This document shows positions 58,724-64,000 of a stretch of 64,000 bases of DNA, in pieces. A program made the translations under genes and the position numbers. Under the pieces are notes generated by a model. The model was not told where the DNA came from. It ran no database searches and worked only from the letters and a program-made list of their open reading frames with translations. The stretch covers positions 372,001 to 436,000 of the forward strand of contig CAWFZT010000004.1 of assembly GCA_963820415.1 (NCBI GenBank), in the 5' to 3' direction. Every line of letters begins with the position of its first letter. Position 1 is the first letter of the stretch. This stretch comes from CAWFZT01 sp963820415. GTDB taxonomy: Bacteria; Chloroflexota; Anaerolineae; Anaerolineales; Anaerolineaceae.

Positions 58724-60553
58724 TCAGGATTCGCTCAGACTGGGCTCTTCCTGGAACGGATCCAGCACTTGAGCCATCTGGTGTCTGAATTGGCGTGTAT
58801 AAAGTTGATAATACTTGCCACCTTTACGTAGAAGTTCAGAATGTGTGCCCATTTCCGAAATCTGGCCGTCATCGATGACCAGAATCCGGTCAGCCCGCTT
58901 GATGGTCGAGAGGCGGTGAGCGACGATGAAGCTGGTGCGGCCTTTCATCAAGGCTTGCATCCCTTTCTGGATTAGCGCTTCCGTCAGGGTATCCACTGAA
59001 CTGGTAGCTTCGTCCATGATGAAGATCTCCGGTTTGGCCAGGATGGCGCGGGCTAGGCTGATCAACTGCTTTTGCCCGACAGACAGCAGATTGCCGCCTT
59101 CCCCGACCAGCTCATCGTACCCCTTTGCAAACTTCTTTATGAAATCGTGAGCGCCTACCAGGCGTGCGGCTTCTTCGACCTCTTCGTCCGTTGAATTGAG
59201 CCGCCCATAACGGATGTTCTCGCAAATGGTCCCTGAGAACAGGTGAGGAGTTTGCAGTACAATCCCGATCCTGGATTGGATGGCATGCAGTGAAAGCTCC
59301 GTATAATTCTGGCCGCGGATGCGGATCTCCCCCTTTTTGGGCTCATAAAAACGGCATAACAAGTTGACAATTGTGGTTTTACCGCCGCCCGTAGGACCTA
59401 CCAGGGCGATCATTTCTCCATGCCTGACGTGCAGGGTAAAATCGCACAGGACTGGTTTTTCATCTTCATAGGAAAAATGCACCTGGTCGAACTCTATCTC
59501 ACCCTGAATGGTGCCCGGGTCGTTGGCATCCGGCCGGTCGGCTACTTCAGGGATAGCATCGGTTAAGGAGAAGATACGTTCAGCAGATGCAATGGCGTGC
59601 TGTATTTCTGCAAAAATGCGCGCCAGATCTTGGATCGGCCACATCATAAAGGTCACATAGGATACGAAGGCCTGGATGCCGCCGATGGTGATCATCCCCA
59701 CCGTAGCTTGAAAACCGCCGTACCAGACAATCGAGCCTAGTGCCAAGGCAGCGATCAACTGGACGGCTGGTAGAAAGAGCGCGCTGAGCCAGGCTGCCCG
59801 GTAGCTGGCCTTATACATGTCGCTGGTCAGATGGCTGAATTCTCGGATGTTTTCTGGTTCACGCCCTAAGGCTTTGACAACTCTTACCCCGGTGATGTTT
59901 TCGTTGTAGGCTCCGGTAATCTTCGAGTTGGTGCGCCGCACCAGGCGATACTGCGCCAGGATACGCCGGCGGAACTGGATGGCTACATACAAAAGGATGG
60001 GAATGGCAGCCAGAACGATCAGCGCCAGCTTCCAATTGATGATCAGCATGAATATCATAGAAGTGCTGACGTTCATGATCGCCCAGGTGGTATCCAGCGC
60101 TCCCCAGGTAATCAGGTCGGAGACCCGCTCCGAATCCGAGGTGACCCGCGACATGATCCAACCCACCGGCGTGCGGCTGTAATAAGACAGCGATAACTGT
60201 TGCAGATGGTTGAACATGGTCTTGCGCAGATCGTAGCGCACACGTTCACCCAGGATGCCTACCAGGTAGATAAAGCCAAACACCATGCTGGCCTGCAGCA
60301 CGATGAGGGCCCCGTATCGGCCCAGGATACTGACTAACACTTTGACATTTCCCGGGATAATCCCCTCATCCAGGATTAGCTTGGTCAGATAGGTGAAATA
60401 GGCATCAATCATCGAGACAAACATGATCAAGGTCAAGAAGGCAGCCACCCATCTCCAATGCGGCCTGGCTAATCCCAGGATGCGCAGGAAAATCTTGCCG
60501 TCGAACTTGCTGGCAAATTCCTCTTCGTCGTAATAGTTAGCTGGCATTGGCAA
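58724..60553 (-). CDS. ABC exporter subunit, canonical ATPase half of a heterodimer
   Basis: A 609-residue half-transporter with six membrane segments followed by an ATPase domain. Walker A is GPTGGGKTT, Walker B IFIMDEATSSVD with the catalytic Glu, and the signature motif is LLSVGQKQ, in which Val replaces the first Gly of LSGGQ. This asymmetry relative to the partner is characteristic of heterodimeric exporters such as TM287/288. It overlaps the end of the first subunit gene by 17 bases. The transported compound is unknown: drugs, lipids or peptides. Confidence 0.9.
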   Translation of the reverse strand: MPMPANYYDEEEFASKFDGKIFLRILGLARPHWRWVAAFLTLIMFVSMIDAYFTYLTKLILDEGIIPGNVKVLVSILGRYGALIVLQASMVFGFIYLVGILGERVRYDLRKTMFNHLQQLSLSYYSRTPVGWIMSRVTSDSERVSDLITWGALDTTWAIMNVSTSMIFMLIINWKLALIVLAAIPILLYVAIQFRRRILAQYRLVRRTNSKITGAYNENITGVRVVKALGREPENIREFSHLTSDMYKASYRAAWLSALFLPAVQLIAALALGSIVWYGGFQATVGMITIGGIQAFVSYVTFMMWPIQDLARIFAEIQHAIASAERIFSLTDAIPEVADRPDANDPGTIQGEIEFDQVHFSYEDEKPVLCDFTLHVRHGEMIALVGPTGGGKTTIVNLLCRFYEPKKGEIRIRGQNYTELSLHAIQSRIGIVLQTPHLFSGTICENIRYGRLNSTDEEVEEAARLVGAHDFIKKFAKGYDELVGEGGNLLSVGQKQLISLARAILAKPEIFIMDEATSSVDTLTEALIQKGMQALMKGRTSFIVAHRLSTIKRADRILVIDDGQISEMGTHSELLRKGGKYYQLYTRQFRHQMAQVLDPFQEEPSLSES

Positions 60554-62351
60554 TCTCCTTCTCCAGCTCGACTTCGATGCGTGTCTGGATTTCGAAAATC
60601 TGGCGATAAATACCTTCTTTATTAGCCAGATCTTCGTGCTGGCCGCGCTGGATGATGCGACCTTTATCCATAACCAGGATCAGGTCGGCGTCCATGATAC
60701 TCTGGATGCGGTGGGCAATAATAAAGGTGGTGCGGTTGTGCATCAGGTTGGTCAGGGCTTCGCGGATTTCACCTTCCGTTTCCAGGTCGACCGATGAAGT
60801 GGAGTCGTCCATGATCAGGATGCGCGGGTTTTTGAGCAGTGTGCGTGCAATGGCGACGCGCTGCTTCTGGCCGCCAGACAGGGTTACCCCTTTTTCTCCA
60901 ACCAGGGTTTGATACCCTTCCGGAAAGGATTGGATTACCTCATGGATCGCGGCAGCGCGCGCTGCAGCTTCGATTTCTTCATTGCTCACTTCCCGGTTAA
61001 CCCCATAGGTAATGTTCTCACGGATCGAGCGCGAGAACAGGAAGGGTTCTTGCTCAACAATGCCAATCTGGCTGCGCAGGTAGCGCCGGCTGTAACGTTT
61101 AAGCTCATGACCATCCAGGGAGATACTGCCACGCGTATAATCGTAAAAACGCGGCAGCAGGTTGACCAGGGTAGTCTTGCCCGAACCGGTCGAACCGAGC
61201 AGGGCAATCACCTGCCCATGCTTACAATGGAAAGTGATATCTTCCAACACAGGACTGCCTGTTTCATACTCGAAGCCGACCTGGTCAAAAGCGATATCCC
61301 CGGCAAGGTTCCCGGCAGGCGCCACGTCGCCATCGTCCAGCGGTTCGCGTTCTTCTTTGATCACCTTCATCACGCGGTCGTAAGAGACCATCCCGGTAGA
61401 CATCTGGACGATCAGGCGGCCAAGGTTGCGCATCGGGAAGATGATCCAGGTGATCAGGCCTACATAGGCCAAAAAGGAGCCCACCGAGATGGTCTGGTTG
61501 ATCACCATCATGGCAGCGATGTAATATCCAACCAGAATCTGTAGCCCGCATAGCGTATCTGAGAGCGGCCAGAAAAGTGAGTTCATGATCAGCAGCCGTT
61601 TGCCCCGCCTGTATTTCTCCAGGTTATCCCGCTCAAATTTGTTCATTTCGTATTGCTGGCGGGCAAAGGCTTTGACCACTCGCACCCCGGCCAGGTTTTC
61701 CTGTAAGGTGGTGGAAAGGGTGGCTTCCTGTTCCTGGTAAGCCTCGTAAGCCTTGGAAACGCGCTTAAAGAAGAATGCCGAGGCAACCACGATAATAGGG
61801 GTGATGATGATGGAAGCTAGGGCGAGTTTGAGGTCCAAATTTGCCAGGGCGGTAAAATTGATCACAAATAGCAGGATAATGCGTCCCATACCGATGGCCT
61901 GGTCACTATAGAAGCGACGCATGGCATCCACATCCGAGGTAGAACGCTCGATCAATTCTCCAGTAGGGGTTTTGTCATGGTAACTGAAGGGCAAGTTCTG
62001 GATTTGATCGAAGACGTAATTGCGCAGGCGCCGGGTAACTCCTTCGGAGGTCTGTGCGGTTAGCATCCCGCTCATAAATGAGAAACTGCCCTCAATAAAG
62101 GCCAGACCGAGGAATCCTAAAGCAATCATGGGCAGGCTGACTGTGGCGCTTTGCATGCTGAAAAAAGTATCGACGAAGTAGCGCAGCAGGAAATAGGTGG
62201 CCGTTTTGGCGGTCGCAGAAATGCCGATGCTGACTACTGCTCCCAGGTATTTCAAGCGGAAGCCGGTCATCATCCGCCACAGACCGAGCAGGCGGTTAGA
62301 TGACACGAAGGATTTCAGATCGTAGTCAGTAAGTGATTGAATGGCAGCCAA
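60537..62351 (-). CDS. ABC exporter subunit with degenerate catalytic site
   Basis: A 604-residue half-transporter, six membrane segments plus ATPase. Walker A is GSTGSGKTT, the signature TLSGGQKQR is canonical, but Walker B reads ILIMDDSTSSVD, with Asp in place of the catalytic Glu. Paired with the downstream subunit it completes one good and one poor ATP site. Start TTG 62351 has GGAGG seven bases upstream. The leader contains a hairpin at 62367-62389. Confidence 0.9.
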   Translation of the reverse strand: MAAIQSLTDYDLKSFVSSNRLLGLWRMMTGFRLKYLGAVVSIGISATAKTATYFLLRYFVDTFFSMQSATVSLPMIALGFLGLAFIEGSFSFMSGMLTAQTSEGVTRRLRNYVFDQIQNLPFSYHDKTPTGELIERSTSDVDAMRRFYSDQAIGMGRIILLFVINFTALANLDLKLALASIIITPIIVVASAFFFKRVSKAYEAYQEQEATLSTTLQENLAGVRVVKAFARQQYEMNKFERDNLEKYRRGKRLLIMNSLFWPLSDTLCGLQILVGYYIAAMMVINQTISVGSFLAYVGLITWIIFPMRNLGRLIVQMSTGMVSYDRVMKVIKEEREPLDDGDVAPAGNLAGDIAFDQVGFEYETGSPVLEDITFHCKHGQVIALLGSTGSGKTTLVNLLPRFYDYTRGSISLDGHELKRYSRRYLRSQIGIVEQEPFLFSRSIRENITYGVNREVSNEEIEAAARAAAIHEVIQSFPEGYQTLVGEKGVTLSGGQKQRVAIARTLLKNPRILIMDDSTSSVDLETEGEIREALTNLMHNRTTFIIAHRIQSIMDADLILVMDKGRIIQRGQHEDLANKEGIYRQIFEIQTRIEVELEKEIANAS

Positions 62352-62366
62352 GTCACAACCTCCAGA

Positions 62367-62389
62367 CCCGGTAAATAACTCCTACCGGG
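62367..62389 (-). promoter_or_regulatory. Hairpin in the leader of the ABC exporter operon
   Basis: CCCGGTA/TACCGGG, seven perfect base pairs with a nine-base loop, two bases before the ribosome site of the first ABC gene. It could affect translation or be incidental. Confidence 0.35.
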
Positions 62390-62431
62390 ATAAAAGCGCA
62401 AAAAAAGACGCCTTCAAACGCAGAACGGACA

Positions 62432-62437
62432 ATTATA
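62432..62437 (-). promoter_or_regulatory. -10 box of the ABC exporter operon
   Basis: TATAAT on the minus strand, with transcript start about 75 bases before the TTG at 62351. No strong -35. Confidence 0.4.
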
Positions 62438-62468
62438 CTAGAAATCATAAATTTTTCCAGTTAGAAAA

Positions 62469-63275
62469 TCAAATTTTTTGGCAGGCAGGGCAGATGAAAC
62501 TACTTGTACTGCCTGTTTTGATTTTCTGGATGATCGTACTGCACACCGGGCAGGGTTGGCCTTCCCTGTAGCCGATGATAATATCTTCCATGAGAAACCC
62601 GCCTTTTTGCCCGTGCAGGTTGACCTCGTAAAAAGCGCCACCTTTGTCGATGCTGGGCTGCATTCCAGCGTGGATGGCATGGTGCAGCCGGGTAATTTCC
62701 TCATCCGACAGAGTTGCTAATGGACGCAGCGGGTGCAGCCCGGCCAGGAAGAGAATATCATGGATGTAGGCGTTGCCGATCCCGGCGATCTTCGACTGGT
62801 CGAGTAAGAAGGTTTTTACCCGTGTGCGTTGGCTTTTGATCAATGCCCGCAATCCTTCGTTATCCAGGTCGATCGCGTTTGGACCAAGCATGGCGGTCAT
62901 TTTATGCTCGGGCAGCCGGTCAGCAGCCATATAGTGCGCGTAACCAAACCACCAGAAGTTAATCGATAGAGCGCTGCCATCCGTAAAGTCGAAAATGAGG
63001 CGGCGTTTTTCTGGCAGAGTCTGGCGGGTGACCAGCAGGATTTCTCCACCCATGCCCAGGTTTAGCAAGAACCAGCCCTGGTTGGTATCCGTTATCAGCC
63101 ATTTGCCGTGAAAGGTGGTGCCTTTCAACTCGGCTCCGTATAATGAAACGATGAAATCGCTAGCCGTTACGTTCAGGCATTTGGGCTGCAGGACTTCTAT
63201 ATTCAGAATAGTCTTGCCGCGCAGTTCGGCATTCATTTCACCGGCGCGGGCAGCAATTTCAGGAAGTTCAGGCAT
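62469..63275 (-). CDS. Formamidopyrimidine-DNA glycosylase (Fpg/Nei) family protein
   Basis: A 268-residue base-excision repair glycosylase/AP lyase. N-terminal MPELPE gives the catalytic Pro2 and Glu3, the helix-two-turn-helix part is around IAGIGNAYIHDIL, and the end is a zinc finger (CPVC ... CPAC). It should excise oxidised bases such as 8-oxoguanine. Two points differ from E. coli MutM: PELPEVET is PELPEIAARA, and the zinc-finger Arg is replaced within KTGSTSSF. It may be a subfamily with another damage preference. Confidence 0.85.
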   Translation of the reverse strand: MPELPEIAARAGEMNAELRGKTILNIEVLQPKCLNVTASDFIVSLYGAELKGTTFHGKWLITDTNQGWFLLNLGMGGEILLVTRQTLPEKRRLIFDFTDGSALSINFWWFGYAHYMAADRLPEHKMTAMLGPNAIDLDNEGLRALIKSQRTRVKTFLLDQSKIAGIGNAYIHDILFLAGLHPLRPLATLSDEEITRLHHAIHAGMQPSIDKGGAFYEVNLHGQKGGFLMEDIIIGYREGQPCPVCSTIIQKIKTGSTSSFICPACQKI

Positions 63276-63299
63276 AGGTGCCTCTTATTTATTAGTCAA

Positions 63300-63650
63300 T
63301 CAAAGACTGCGGCGGATTTCCTGCAGGGCCGGGCGAAGTTCAGGAGCAAACTGGAAAAACTTTTCCAGTTTTGCACATGCCTCGAAATCTTCGCAAAAGG
63401 CGCAGTTGGGCAACTCGCGCGCTATGCCACAGGCGCGGATATCACATTCGTAGCAATGCCCACTCCACCGACCAGTCGCAGACAGGCAGCCATCACAAGT
63501 CACGTATTCGACATCCAGAGTCGGCAGATGATAAGCCTCCTGCCAATGCAGCGCAACTCGTTTCAGCGTTTGTATATCATTGACCTGTGAAGCCTGGTAG
63601 GCTTCACACCCTGCACAATTGATGCCGCACATCGCAATTAATTCAGACAC
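63300..63650 (-). CDS. DUF3795 cysteine-rich protein
   Basis: A 116-residue protein with many Cys residues: MCGINCAGCEAY, VTCDGCLS, CYECDIRACG and CAFCEDFEACAKL, the DUF3795 arrangement. These cysteines probably bind zinc or an iron-sulfur centre; function unknown. Start GTG 63650 follows GGAGGAG with seven bases between; the ATG at 63665 lies just before that site and is less likely. Confidence 0.8.
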   Translation of the reverse strand: MSELIAMCGINCAGCEAYQASQVNDIQTLKRVALHWQEAYHLPTLDVEYVTCDGCLSATGRWSGHCYECDIRACGIARELPNCAFCEDFEACAKLEKFFQFAPELRPALQEIRRSL

Positions 63651-63688
63651 TGCTCTCTCCTCCATGCCAAAATATCCCCACAGATTGC

Positions 63689-63717
63689 ATTATAGCATAT
63701 ATGTTCTAAGCGGTAAA
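63689..63717 (-). promoter_or_regulatory. Promoter of the DUF3795 gene
   Basis: TTTACC (63717-63712), 17-base spacer, TGC plus TATAAT (63694-63689, extended -10) on the minus strand. Confidence 0.6.
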
Positions 63718-63733
63718 TAAACAGCTCTGATCT

Positions 63734-64000
63734 TTATTTCGCTTGAGCGGCATCAATCGCCTGTAAAATCAAATTATAAGTTGGCATGTAGCCTGGTGTG
63801 ACCTGCACGCCGTTGACGAAGATCGACGGTGTGCCATTCAGGCCCAGTTTAGTGGCAGTCGCAATATCCGCATCGATTTTTCCTTTGAATCGATTGGCCT
63901 TGAAGCAGGCATTGAATTTACCCATATCCAGTTTCAAAGATTGGGCATACGCCACCAGTCGTGGATCTGTGAAGTCGCCTACATTTTCTCCTGTCCAGTT
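63734..64000 (-). CDS. DsbA-like thioredoxin-fold protein, C-terminal part
   Basis: Only the last 88 or so residues are in the window; the gene continues past the right edge. It reads NWTGENVGDFTDPRLVAYAQ, then FNACFKANRFKGKID and NGTPSIFVNG with the cis-Pro loop. These match the protein at 38669 (FNACFDGGKYKSLV, NSTPSFAVNG), so it is a paralogue. The CxxC active site would lie outside the window. Confidence 0.82.
   Translation of the reverse strand, partial: NWTGENVGDFTDPRLVAYAQSLKLDMGKFNACFKANRFKGKIDADIATATKLGLNGTPSIFVNGVQVTPGYMPTYNLILQAIDAAQAK

Overview
The window looks like a chromosomal segment of a Chloroflexota bacterium of the Anaerolineae type, about 50% GC. This rests on gene content rather than any marker gene: a CdaA-YbbR-Der-CoaE neighbourhood, a DUF3536-type GH57 enzyme beside a very long GH13 amylase, zinc-ribbon plus LysM proteins, lipoproteins with Pro/Thr-rich linkers and many atypical SDR enzymes. 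No phage, plasmid, integrase, insertion sequence or CRISPR array was seen. It reads as core chromosome with a scattered family of palindromic intergenic repeats.

Layout. 1-7.7 kb: the 5' end of a THUMP-type rRNA methyltransferase gene and a frameshifted YgiQ radical SAM gene (minus strand, absent as intact ORFs), a frameshifted GH32 beta-fructosidase, a phosphofructokinase-like protein with altered catalytic motifs, a metallophosphoesterase and an APC permease. 7.8-14.6 kb (minus): S9 peptidase, PH-domain/SHOCT membrane protein, a secreted unknown, then an ftsZ operon (TIM-barrel protein, FtsZ and two 72-residue proteins) ending in a strong terminator. 14.8-30.4 kb: SDR, GH57, a thiolase-AlkZ-like-GH13 operon, CapA-like lipoprotein with a cyclase, DUF309-FabL pair, class III aminotransferase, thioredoxin reductase and a LysM protein. 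30.6-39.4 kb: HemW, Tat-exported L,D-transpeptidase, RtcB, YbaK and PHP proteins, SecG, an orphan peptide-binding protein, PduO-type cobalamin adenosyltransferase and a DsbA-like protein.

39.5-50.3 kb is one apparent 12-gene minus-strand transcription unit: PfkB kinase, ParA, ParB, amidohydrolase, two histidine kinases, an OmpR-type regulator, a small unknown, CpaF ATPase, a double-HTH regulator, a TPR protein and a tandem GNAT protein. 50.3-64 kb: zinc-ribbon membrane protein (frameshifted), RadC, YgiT-type zinc finger, a deoC remnant, LepB, the Der-YbbR-CdaA genes, CoaE with an acetyltransferase-like tail, a tRNA with CAU anticodon, a heterodimeric ABC exporter, an Fpg-family glycosylase, DUF3795 and a partial DsbA-like gene.

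The main things beyond ordinary annotation are (i) four copies of a roughly 94-108 bp palindromic repeat, one with an exchanged core that is again perfectly palindromic; (ii) three clear single-base reading-frame breaks (ygiQ, GH32, zinc-ribbon gene) plus a possible fourth at cpaF; (iii) the ParAB/two-component/CpaF operon; (iv) the PFK-like protein that keeps sugar-binding but not catalytic motifs; (v) a decayed deoC fragment; (vi) -10 boxes placed so close to start codons that leaderless mRNAs are likely. I did not find a convincing wholly new system; items i and iii are the best candidates.
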